Positions 50,401-62,400 of a DNA stretch of 64,000 bases are shown in pieces (the stretch's first letter is position 1; every line of letters begins with the position of its first letter). The translations under genes and the position numbers were made by a program. The stretch is taken from the NCBI GenBank assembly GCA_013398275.1, contig VZSE01005864.1, positions 200,040 to 264,039 of the forward strand, given 5' to 3'. The notes under the pieces are model-generated. The model did not search any database and was not told where the DNA came from. It was given only the letters and a program-made list of their open reading frames with translations. This DNA is from Promerops cafer. Lineage: Eukaryota > Chordata > Aves > Passeriformes > Nectariniidae.

Positions 50401-53400
50401 CCTTTGTCTCTTGCAGGAATCTCCTTTATGTGTATCCACAGAGCCTTAACTTCGCCAACCGCCAGGGATCTGCCAGGAACATCACAGTGAAAGTGCAGTT
50501 CATGTATGGAGAGGATGCCAGCAATGCCATGCCGGTGAGGGGAGGGCTTTGTGCTCCGTGGGAAGGGCAGAGCACTCCTTGCACTCAGGAAACCCCTGTG
50601 TTAAAGCCTCACTGAGATGCATTTCAAATTAACAAATTCAGAGGAATAGAAAATCATGTTTCAGAGCAAAGAGTGCATTTGTGTGGAGTTTGCAAGGTAA
50701 CAGGGGAGCAGCTGGAATTTTAACATGAGGTTATTCATTATAAGGGTAGTGAGGCCCTGGCAGAGGTTGCCAAGAGGGGTTCTCCATCCCTGGAAGTGTC
50801 CAAGGCCAGGTTGGATGTTGCTTGGAGCAGTCTGGGGTAGTGGAAGGTGACCTTGTCTCATTCCTGAGATGGGATTTAAATTCCTTTCCAGCCCAGCCCA
50901 TTCTGGGACTTTGTGATCCTGTGTTTGCAGCAGACACTGCTCGTGGTTGGAACAGAAGCTTTGCTTCCATGACAAAAGAATTAAAGGTGACATCTTTGCT
51001 CAGGGCCAGCAGTGATCCCCACTCAGAAAAGATCTGTGCAGGGGTGGTTCCATCCATTTTTGGTTCCTCCAGTTTTGCCTTGCCTCCTTGTTCTGCCATG
51101 TCTGTGTCCATGTGCCACTGGAGTTGTTAAAATTGTGCCTTTTCAGTGACTGAGTGAAGTGCTGCCTGTAAGTGAAGGGGCAGGGAACAAGCAGGTGTAG
51201 CTGTACAGGTGCACAATAAATGGAGCTCTAAATGGCTCTGCAGGATTATGGAACAAATTCTTGGCACAGTTTTATAGGGGGATTTCTGTGTTTTTTCCCT
51301 CTTTTTGCAGGTCATCTTTGGCAAATCCAGCTGTCCTGAGTTTTCCAAAGAAGCATACACAGCTGTGGTGTATCACAACAGGTAAAACACAGTGTGGAAG
51401 TGCAGCTACTCACCAGTGACTGGTGTTAATTATTTAACAATCAGCATCTGGACAGCACTCACGGTGACTGCAGTGCCAGTTGATGCTGTCCTTAGAGTTT
51501 TGTGACAACTGGGAGACAGAGTCTTTGTTTGCTGTGGTACAAATCAGCTTTGTGTGATCCTGGTCACGTAGCCCAGCTCAGCAGATGCTCCAAGTACAAC
51601 TCCAGTCAGTAGTCATGAAGATTTATGTTCCAAACTCATGGCAGCAGGTGCCCCCATTGTTTTCTTGGAGCCTTTTATACATTAGGTACAAATTGGAGCT
51701 ACTTGGTCTTGAAAATAATTCCATTGCAGCTGGGGTGAGGAGTGCTGAATCCAGCAGGAACATTTTCCTGGCTTTGCAGCTGTGCCTGGGGGAGATGTTC
51801 CAGGGGAGATTCCTGTCCTGCAGGTCGGGGTTGGGGCAGTGTCCACGTTGAGACAAGAGTTTATTGCTCATGTGGTTCAGAGTGCCTGTGTGAGGAAGAG
51901 GCTGCTGCCCATTTTTTTGTGGATTAGAAGTTTTTCCAGTCCTTGGTGATCAGCAAGTGACCTTTAATCCCTTGGGATGGCCCATACACTCCCTGCCCTG
52001 CAGATCCTTTCAGTCAAAGGGTTCAGTCTCCAGCACAAGGTAGGAAACCACTGTGCATGACTCAGCTGAGGCTCTGCTCTCTGCACAGATCTCCTGATTT
52101 TCACGAGGAAATCAAGATTAAGCTTCCAGCCACTTTGACAGACCACCACCACCTGCTTTTTACTTTCTACCACGTCAGTTGCCAACAAAAACAAAACACA
52201 CCCCTGGAGACTCCAGTCGGCTACACCGTGAGTGTCTTTCCATCCTTAACATTTTTCAGCACAGGATCCTTTCAAATGCATTTGCTGGGTCTTTGTTTAG
52301 CATCCCTGTGAGCTCATATCCCATTGGAGAGCTTGGGAAATGGGCAAAAGCTCAAACAAAGCCTTAAGGAATGTGTGTTTCTGTTTTCTTCTCTTTCCAG
52401 TGGATCCCAATGCTGCAGAATGGCCGGTTGAAGACGGGTCAGTTCTGTCTTCCTGTGTCACTGGAAAAGCCACCACAGGCTTATTCAGTGCTTTCTCCAG
52501 AGGTGAGCTGAGTTCTGCCTGCTGAAAACCAGCAGAATACATGTGAGAAAAAATGAGAGGATGTGTGTGTACATATCTGTGTGTGTGCATTTGTTTATTT
52601 CTTAAATACCGTTAAATTTAGATAGAATTTTAGTGTTTGTGTGTGGCTGTGTGTGCGATCTGACCAAAATAAATGGAAATAAATTAAATTGTAATTAGCA
52701 GAGCCTAAGCTCTGCTCTCTGTCACATCCTCTCTCGTTCTTCCCCCAACCTGCAGGTTCCTCTCCCCGGGATGAAGTGGGTGGATAACCACAAAGGGGTT
52801 TTCAATGTGGAAGTGGTTGCTGTGTCATCCCTCCACACTCAGGTGGGTGTCGAGAGCAGTCTCTGGAATAAAAGAATCTTCTGACAGTTAAAACACTGTC
52901 ACAGTTGATGCTGTGAAGGGTGTAACAATCCCTTGTAGTGAAATTACAATCTCATTTTCAGTTCTGAGCCAGCACACCTGTTTTTCCACATTCTGCTGTG
53001 AGTATATTTGAGAAATTCTGCTCAAAAATATGAGTGGTTTGGCCTTTATTCACAGGGGGGTGAATGGCCAACAGTGTTTTCAGCCTGTTGTGTTTGATAC
53101 AACAGCTCTAACACAGCCCAGGAAAATGATGTTTTCTTGTTTTCTTGTTCTTGTTTTCTTGTTCTTGTTTTCTTGTTCTTGTTTTCTTGTTCTTGTTTCC
53201 TTGTTCTTGTTTTCTTGTTCTTCCCTTTCGCCTCCTCTTTTGTTTCTCCCTGTATTTTCCCTCTGTCTTTGATCTGAAAATAAAGATGACAGTCATTTTG
53301 TTTAATCATTTCAGCTTTTCTTTTATTAATTCCCACTGTGTCATTTTGATGGGGTTTGCGTATTTTATTTGTGCTGTAAACAGTAATGTGATTTTAGTGT

Positions 53401-56400
53401 ATTTTTGTCTGGTTTTTCTAAGAATACACAGTCTGTGGGTCCTCCAGTTTTGCCTTGATAACTTTTGAACTAAAATTAGAATTAAATATGGACAGATCTC
53501 TCAAAGATGTTGAATTTCTGCTAATTTTGTGAGACTAAATGGCCAGATAGAAAAAATGAGGGCGAGAACCCATCCATGAGACACAAATCCATAGAAAATG
53601 AAGATATTTTGGAGATTCTTGCTGATTATTGGCTTTTTCCTTGTTGTAGGACCCTTACCTCGACAAGTTCTTTGCACTTGTCCATGCTCTGGATGAGCAC
53701 ATGTTCCCTGTGCGAATAGGAGACATGAGAATTATGGAAAACAATTTGGAAAATGAACTGAAGAGCAGCATTTCAGCTTTAAATTCCTCTCAACTGGAGC
53801 CGGTAGTGCGATTTCTTCATCTCCTGCTTGACAAACTGATCCTTCTGGTAGTAAGACCTCCTGTCATTGCAGGCCAAATAGGTATTTTATTTAAGTTTTA
53901 TAGAGAATTACATAGCTGAAAGTTTGACACTTCCAATTTTATCATATTTATGTAGAAGTAAAAAAGTCCATTTTTATGCTTTATTTTAGTGCCACTAATA
54001 TACCAAGTGTCTCCCAAATAAAACATGCTGGCATCCAGATCTGGGGTGATATACACAGGAGCAGTATTTAATATTTAATAGAAAGTTTCTAAGAAGGACT
54101 GGGAATTTGGTGTCCAAATTGAGCCACCAGAAAAGAGCCTGATTTTCCTGGATGCTCAGCATGTGCTGAGCACTGGAGCTTGTTAAGGTGTCTCCATCCT
54201 GACAGAAAGTAGGGATTTCAACCTTATTAAACCTTGGAAAATCTGGAAGTAGGTAAAGTAGGAAAATACAGATGCTGCATGTTCCTTGCATTGTTGTGGA
54301 TCTGATACTGCCAGCATGAATAATCCCTTCTTCTGCTCCCTGTGAAGGGCTAAGCTCTGGCAATACAAAAAAAATCTCAAGTTTAAGTCAGGATTAGATC
54401 CTTAGTATTTAAAAGAGCAGTTTTTGCTGATTTTTTTTTTTTTGTAGGAAACCTGATTTTGGACATGGTGGAATAGAAGGATCTAAGACTGCTTTAAAAA
54501 TACTTGTAAAAATATTTTCTTAGCTATGTCAATTATTTATGTATTTAATCTTTCTGGGAAATAATTTGCCTGCATTTTTATTTTATATTTTAATATTCTT
54601 TCACTCTTTCAGTGTTCTGTATTGGTTTAGTTGGTTTGTATGCAATATTATGGACATTAGTGACAGGATTTATTTAAAATAAGATTTTCATTCTCTAGCT
54701 ACTGTCTTCTTCATCCTTAATTTTTCTAGAATATCTGCTTCAGTCTGTGTGTAGATTTTTGTGCTCATTTTCAGAACAGCTTTTTTCTCAAAACAAAATG
54801 AAATGGTTCTTTTGATGCAGTTTGTATTTTGGCTAAGGCTTAAATAGAGGAAATAATTAACTGAGAAAAGCATGATAAATGTCCAAAGGGTATTATCCAT
54901 CAATTAAACAAAGACTTGATCTTGTTACCATTGCAGTTGATGACCAAAGTTGGGCTGGTTCCAGAAATGGAGCCTAAATTCATTAAGTTTATTATTAATA
55001 AAAGTGGCAGCTGATCACTGGAACAGCTGTCCTGCTCTCAGGCTGGTTAGACCTGGTGCAACCACCAGGCTCAGTTTGGGATGAGCAATGCTTGCTAGGC
55101 TCTAAGAAGCTCCACCATTTACCCTATAGGAGTGGATGAAGAGCACATTTAGGATTTCCCCTGGGTCCTGCTGCAGTCTAAACCAAACTCTTCCCTTTGT
55201 GCTTTCAGTTAACCTGGGCCAAGCATCCTTTGAAGCGATGGCATCGATCATAAACAGACTTCACAAGAACTTGGATGGCAACCAGGACCAGCATGGCAGG
55301 AACAGCCTTCTTGCTTCCTATATTTATTATGTTTTTCGCCTACCCAACACCTATCCCAACTCACCATCACCAGGTAGCTCTGTTTTTTTTCATTTTATTT
55401 CAAGTTTATTAAAAGAAGGCAGAAGCCACTTGCTGGCAGGTGCTCCTGAGCTCCAGCTGTGTGGCTGCTTCCCTGCAGGGCCCTGTTATTAATTTGCCAG
55501 TGTAGCCACTTAAAAGATGAGTTTAATTACTGTTAGTTGTGTCAGAGATTTAATTATCTGATGATTTTAAATAACTGTCACTGCTGAAGGATCATGAATT
55601 ACAGCAAAAAAATGTGTTTTTCTATGAGACAGGTGTGGTGCACTATGAGACAGGTGTGGTGCACTCCTGGCCTGTCATGTTTCCCAGTCTTCTTTACAAG
55701 AACTTTTATACTTTAATCCAGTTCCAGCAAAAGTTTAAACACTGGCTGGATAGAATAGATATCCAAAGGGTATTACCATCAATTAAACAAAGACTTGCAA
55801 TTGATGACCAAAGTTGGGCTGATTACAGAAATAGAGCCTAAATTCATTGAATTTATTATTTATATATTTTACATATTTTAATGTATGTGTGTATGTATAC
55901 ACACACACATATACATATATATATTATGTGTTTTTATTTTTATGTATACGTATAAAATATAGACATTATATATTTAAAGCAGGAGTGTAAAATACTAAAA
56001 AACACGTTTGGGTACAGGAGGGAAACAAATTAATCCCAGCCCTGCTGAGAGCAAGGGATGGGAAAGAGGTGGTGTGGGCGACAGCCATGGAAAACCAGGT
56101 TTTAGAAGGAACATTCAGAGTGGGAAAGCTCTGAGAGGTGTTGGGAAGGCTTTGTACCTAAAACTGTGCTCACCTTGGGTGGGTTTGAGTGTGAGGTCTG
56201 GAAAACATCCTGTTAGCTAAAGCCAGCCCCACAGGGAGCCTCCTGCTTCCCAGTGGATAAAACAGCATTTTATTCCTGTGCTGGAGAGCCGGGCAGGGGA
56301 GGCCTGGGGTGGGGCCAGGTGTCCTGAGGGGGTCTGGGTGAGCGATGGCCGGACTGACCAGGGCTGGGTATCCTGAGGGGGTCTGGGTGAGCGATGGCCA

Positions 56401-59400
56401 GGCTGACTGGGCAGGAGAGGCCTGGGTGTCCTGAGGGTGAGGGATGGCCAGACTGACCAGGCAGGGTTGGGTGTCCTGAGGGGGTCTGGGTGAGCGATGG
56501 CCAGGCTGACTGGGCAGGAGAGGCCTGGGTGTCCTGAGGGTGAGGGATGGCCAGACTGACCAGGCAGGCCTGGATGTCCTGAGCAGATATGGGTGAGGGA
56601 TGGCCGGACTGACCAGGCAGGAGAGGCCTGGGTGTCCTGAGGGTCTCTGGGTGAGGGGTGGCCGGACTGACCGGACGTCCCCGCAGGTCCCGGCGGCCTG
56701 GGGGGGTCAGTGCACTACGCCACCATGGCCAGGTCGGCCGTGCGCCCCGCCAGCCTCAACCTGAACCGCTCGCGCAGCCTCAGCAACAGCAACCCCGACA
56801 TCTCCGGCACCCCCACCTCGCCCGACGACGAGGTGCGCTCCATCATCGGCACCAAGGTACGTCTGTCCTGTCCTGCCAGCGACCCCTCAGAGCCCCAGCA
56901 CCTCCCAGTCCTTCCTGAATACCAGGGAAGGGCTTGGGGGTTGTCCCAGCCCCTCCTCAGCCCTTTCCTGGCAGTTGCTGTTGGCACCACGGGAACACTG
57001 CTCCTTGGAAACGCTTCTGACTTTTGGAGCCATCCTGGAGTGCTGCTTCCACAAGTGCGGGGGCTGAGGGCAGGAGTCCTTCTGGATTTGTCTCCCCCTC
57101 ACTTTTTGCATGGCCAACAGCCAAATCCTGTGCCCAGCTCTGTTGTGTCTCCCCAGACCTTGCACTCTCTTACCCCACTCTTCCCTCCCAGCCCCAAACT
57201 CCCTCCTCTCCTGTGCATTCAGCTGCTCAGATTTCTCTACTCCTCATGTCCAGAGCAGGTGTCTTGCACGCAGCAGGAATATTCCTGCTCCCTGCATGGC
57301 CCAGAGAGGATTTGGATGGTTGGTGAGAGGCACAGTCTGGCCAGCTGAGCTGCAGGGGGACTGACTCCCACACTGACTGCCCACACCAGAAAGAGACCTT
57401 CCAGTGTGGATGCAGAGCATCCAGCATGGCTGTACTCTGGCTCTTGAGGGAGCAGTAAATCCATCTCTTCCTGCTGACTTGTGACTGCACAGAACAACCA
57501 CAGTCCCAACCTGAGCCCTTCATTTTGTGCCTAAAATAGGTGGGGTGAGCCAGGACAAAGCAGTGTTGGTAATTCCCTCCCTTGAGAGGGGTGCCTGAGC
57601 TGCTTTGGGGTTCTCTCCTTTTTTTTTTAAATTCTTCAAACTGTGATAACTTCACCAGGGTGAGGCTCTTTCACACCATGACCTTTCATTCTTCCAGCAC
57701 AGGTGAATTCCTGAGCCATTTCAGGGAGCTGTTAAATTCCTTTGGAAGTTTAGGGAGCAAGGTTGTTACCAAAGCCACCACCCTGACCAGACAGGCTTGA
57801 AATGGCTGATGCTGGGTTTTATAAGAGCAAGAAAAACACAGTTTGAGGAAGAGGTTACCAATTTTAAATGAATAACAACATCATTTGCTGACCAAACAAG
57901 AGGCTGAAGAATTGTGGGTAGGCAAATGATTATTTCTTACATCAAAGTCTGGACTTAGAAGTCTTGAAATATTTTAAAGACCACTTCAGTATCTTGCTAA
58001 TTAAACAAGCCTGACCTTTTGTGAAATGCCACAGGCACTGATGTGCATATGGAATTTACCCAGGCTATCAGAAGTTTAACGTGTGCTGGCTTGGTGAATA
58101 ATGTCACAGTACAAAATGAAGAGAGATTTTCTTCCATAGCTGTACTCCAGGCTTTAAAGGAAAACCTGTTCCGTGGATAATTGTTGAGGGAAAAGTTTCC
58201 TTTAGGGTGGTCTGAGCATCAGGAATTAACCTCAGTCTGGCTAAACAGACTTCTGGTTGAGTATAATTATTTCTGTTTCTTAATATCAGTAGACAAAAAT
58301 AAGACACTTCTTGAGATGCTGACATGAGTAAAAGGGTGGGAAAATCCCTATTGTTCCTCCAAGTAATGGCTTAAGGAATATTCCCAGATAGATTCTAATT
58401 TGAAGTGCAGATTCCCTATCACAGGAAGTTTTCTGCTTTAAAACAACTCGAATCGTGGGGTTTTTTGTTAATTGAGGGAGGTCTTCAAAGTCCAGTCTTG
58501 TGTGATTTTTCATTCTAATGTAAGACATTTAGAGGTGTGGTATAAGTGCTTTAAGTCTCCCTTATCACCTGCTTACTTCATTTTGGAAACTCTTTACAGG
58601 ATTTCTGTTTGTTGTCACAGCAGAGGAGGTCTTAGGTCTGTTTTGCCATCATTTGTGAATTGAAGCCATGTAAATTTTACTTCCTACTAAAGAAAAGTTA
58701 TTAAATGTCTGAAGTGGTCCTGAAATGCTGGAGATGTGCTGGGAAAAACCCAGAAGACGTCGTGGAGTTTCATTGCTCTGCCAGTGAGCAGAGTTTCACA
58801 GATGTGGGTGTTATGTTACTGCACAGACCCAGCTGCAGGCTGAACCCCAGGGGCAGCACAGAATTTAACAACAGCTTTGTGAACTTTGGAGTGACTCTGG
58901 CAGGCAATAAGAAGCTCTTGCACTCTTTTGTTTTCTGAAGAGGAAAGAATCCTTCCCTTTACAGATTTTTACCAAATTACTTTTGCTTCTGCAAACACAG
59001 TGTGTGTTTAATTGTTGTCCTCAGAACCAGAGCAACAAGATTAGGAAACCCCGAGAGAGAAATGTGAGGTGGATAAAGGCATTTTCAAAATTAAACCTGA
59101 TTTTACAAAACAAGAGCTTAGTTCAGCATTCTGCAAAGCCCTTTCGACTTTAAATCACTGTGAGCAAAATAAAGCATGTTTATGGGGCTGAGCAGGGCAC
59201 AGGGCTTTGATTTATTCCTGCCAAAAAGTAATTGAGATTAAAACACTCTCCTTATGTGTTCAGTATTTTTTTTATTGGACATCTTAAGCAAAATTACAGC
59301 ACTGCTGAGCTCTGCCTCGAGGAGCTCAGTGGATTAATGATTTGAATCCCAGGTTACAGCTCTCACACCAGGTTCAACCTTGAGGTGGATTTTAGTTTGC

Positions 59401-62400
59401 TGAGAGAAATAGATGATTTGGCTTGGTGGACTTTGCAGCTGATACTGATCACTGGGATGAAATGGGCTGCACTGCTTTATATATTGGAGAAAAACCCTAA
59501 GTTGGCACAGAAATGAGGATGGAAGCTCTTGCTTAGGTGAGGGTTGTCAAAATCAATGTGTGGTATTTATAAGGAATTGTGTCTGTCAGAGCTGCTTCCT
59601 GGGATCCAGGGAAGTCCACTCCATCCCCCTGAACGTTCCTGAATTGGGAGCAGCCTAGGTGACAGCACAAGTTTAAATTTTTCCTTCTTTTTGAGTGTCT
59701 CAAGGAGAAGAGTGCAGAGAGAGGAGGGATCCACAGTAATTTTGCCAAAATGATCCATTGCAGTAGAATTTGGAGTACAGGCTAGATTGAGCTTCTGAAA
59801 AGCAGGATGATTTTTTCAAATGTTTTGCTTGGCAAAGCAGGCTGGTTCCAGAAAAGGTACATGCTCTTTCCTCCCTTTGCCACAGTGCCCAGAGGAAATG
59901 CCCAAGTGTCCATGTGAAGTCCTGTCCACAGGGTTATTCTGCCAGCAGTGGTGGACTTTTATTCCATAGGCAGGGAACCCTGTGAGGGTTGACAGTCAGC
60001 CTCTTCAGTTCCTCAGCATTTCTGTAAGAATTGTAGAGCTTATGAACTCCGGGCTACCCTGAAGGTGCTGGAAACCTCAGAGAGCAGCCTCCCATCTCAG
60101 CACCAGTTTTCCACTGTCACAGTGTAAATGTCACCTGGCTCCATGGGAATGGGTTTGAACTGAGCAAAGGACAAGTGGGATTTTTCAGGAGGAGGAGAGT
60201 TTTTGAATGTCAAGCATTCCAGACAGGACAGGCCAGACCAGAGCTGTTGACAGGATTAATGTTCTGTATGTATATGAGATTTAAATAATCCTCTGGACTC
60301 AGTGTCTCGACAGGCACCTGAGAACTGAGGTTCTAAGTGCTGATGTGTTTGCAGTGCACCCACTTTGATTGCTTGTAAGGACTGAACTTTGACTAATGTT
60401 TGGCAACGTGTAATATTTCTTTCCTTTCCCAACTGCTTTCTATTACATGCCCAGGGCTTAGACCGCTCCAATTCCTGGGTAAACACTGGTGGTCCAAAAG
60501 CAGCCCCATGGGGATCCAACCCCAGCCCAAGTGCAGAGTCAACACAGGTGGTGTCTTCGGTAGAGGTTTTTCTGCCTTTGTTTTCCCTGTGTTTCCCTGT
60601 AGAATATCTTCTTCTCAGTGCATATTCCAGTTTTGGTGGTTTCTTTTTTTTTTTTTCCCCCATAATTGTTTATTTGAAAACTTTTCAGTTTGATTTTATA
60701 AATTTTCATTTTCTCCCTCACCACCCCACCACACTGCATGAAAAACCTCCGATCGCGTGAACGTGTCCCCTCCTTTCATTTCAGTGGTTGCTGGTCTGTG
60801 AAATGTAAATGCTGTGACTGCTTTTGTTTTCTTTTTTTCTCTTTCTCTCACACTAGTTTCAGCTTCAGGTGGAGCACATTTCTAAGTGGGAACATTAATC
60901 ACAGCTTCATAGTTTTGTCCATGTTTGCCATTCCTTTCGATGTCGTGAACCATTTTGCCATTCTCATCAAGCATTTAGTACTCATCGTCCAGTAATCCTT
61001 CATGATGTGTTTGAGTGGAATATTGTGAACCAAAACTGATTGCCACATATTAAATTCTCTCTTAAAACATGTCAATTTGAGTGCTGGAGGCAGTGATTTG
61101 CCAGGGCCAATTGTATTGTTCTGTGTTGCAAAGTATGAAAACTTTACAGCAGCTTCAGTCAGGAAGAGTTTATTTAGCCCCCGTTGCCTGCTGCTCTCCA
61201 CTGCATGGTTGCCTTGAACGTACCTCTCAACTGCTCCTCCTTCCCAGTTTATCAGCCTTCCCAAAATATTTGGTCCAAGTTCACTTGCTCTCGTGGCAAA
61301 TTATTTCCATCAGAAGCAGAACTTGAGTGATTTTCCCCTTGCCCGTGGCAGCAGCGTGGCTGTGGGTACATCCCCCCACGCTTGGCCTCTGGTAGATTGA
61401 GAGGTATGGGCTGAAATTCCAAATATTACCCGTGCATGTTGATAGAATGCAACAATGGAAAAGTTTCATGCTTTGCAGCATTGTCTTTGTGCATCAGAAC
61501 ATGCAGTTCTTTTAATAACCTGTATGTCTTAAAACCAATCAAAATTGCTGTCGTTTTGTTTAGACCCAATCTGTAAATGCCTAAGAGTTTGAGAATGCTT
61601 AAAAAGCTGTAAAAACCCTACAGTTGGAAGAGTATTTTTGTAAACGTTCGTTGTCCTTGAGCTGCAAAACCCATCCACAGCAAACTTTAATGTCCTGTCA
61701 TCATTCATTCATCTCCACTCCGTAGGCTACGGATCGAAGTTGTAATCGTATGTCTTCGCACACTGAGACGTCAAGTTTCTTACAAACATTAACAGGACGA
61801 TTACCAACCAAAAAGGTAGATTTCAGTGGAGACAATTGATATTGTGGGGCAGGGAGGTCAAGTCATTCTGAAAACATGATGCAATTTATTCTTTTATTTA
61901 TAGCCTGATTTTTTTTTTTTTTTCCTCCCCCGAGGTCATTAGGAACTGCTGGTGCTTAACACCTCTGATTATCCAGGCTGTAGGGAATGTGAAGTATTTG
62001 GAGTTGAATTGGGAAGAATTAAATGATCGGGAGTTGCTTGTCTGATTTAATGGCCATAGTGTTTGGGGTCAGTTTATTACTGGCTTTCAAAAAAATATGA
62101 ATAGCACTGTCTAGACACGTAAATGATACATTTTGTGTGCAAAATCAAAATGTGTTGGATGGCTCGGTGTGCTGAGCTCACTTATCCAGGTGTTAATCCA
62201 GAGAGACTCCAGAAAGGGAATGGGAGTCACTTTGAAAGTGAACTCCCTTACAGGAAATGAGAGCCTTGTAAACAATGTCAGAAAGGCAAAATGCCAGAGC
62301 TTTTGTGTAAAGAAAATGTGGCCACTGCCACCATCGGTCTGTGGGTTGGTCTCTTCCGAGAAAAGAAATCCAAGAGCTGTTTGAGCCCCATGTTTCTTTC

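Larger units (their letters stand above)
44971..50416 (+). other. DOCK7: DOCK7 intron 14, right part, upstream of ANGPTL3
   Basis: Non-coding between the ANGPTL3 promoter and DOCK7 exon 15. It contains CR1 copies at 47421-47811 (plus) and 49570-49845 (minus), and an A-rich tract near 49987-50010. The part next to the TATA box probably holds further ANGPTL3 control sequence. The left part of the intron (34681-35900) is AT-rich, with AATAAA clusters on the minus strand but no gene. Confidence 0.75.

Noticed and set aside
53046..53336. Lys/Thr/Glu-repeat open frame on the minus strand
   Set aside because: Translation of the 14-bp minisatellite; low complexity only.
56710..57348. 212-codon open frame starting inside exon 22
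   Set aside because: It is DOCK7 exon 22 reading through its GTACGT donor into the intron; coding resemblance stops exactly at the donor.
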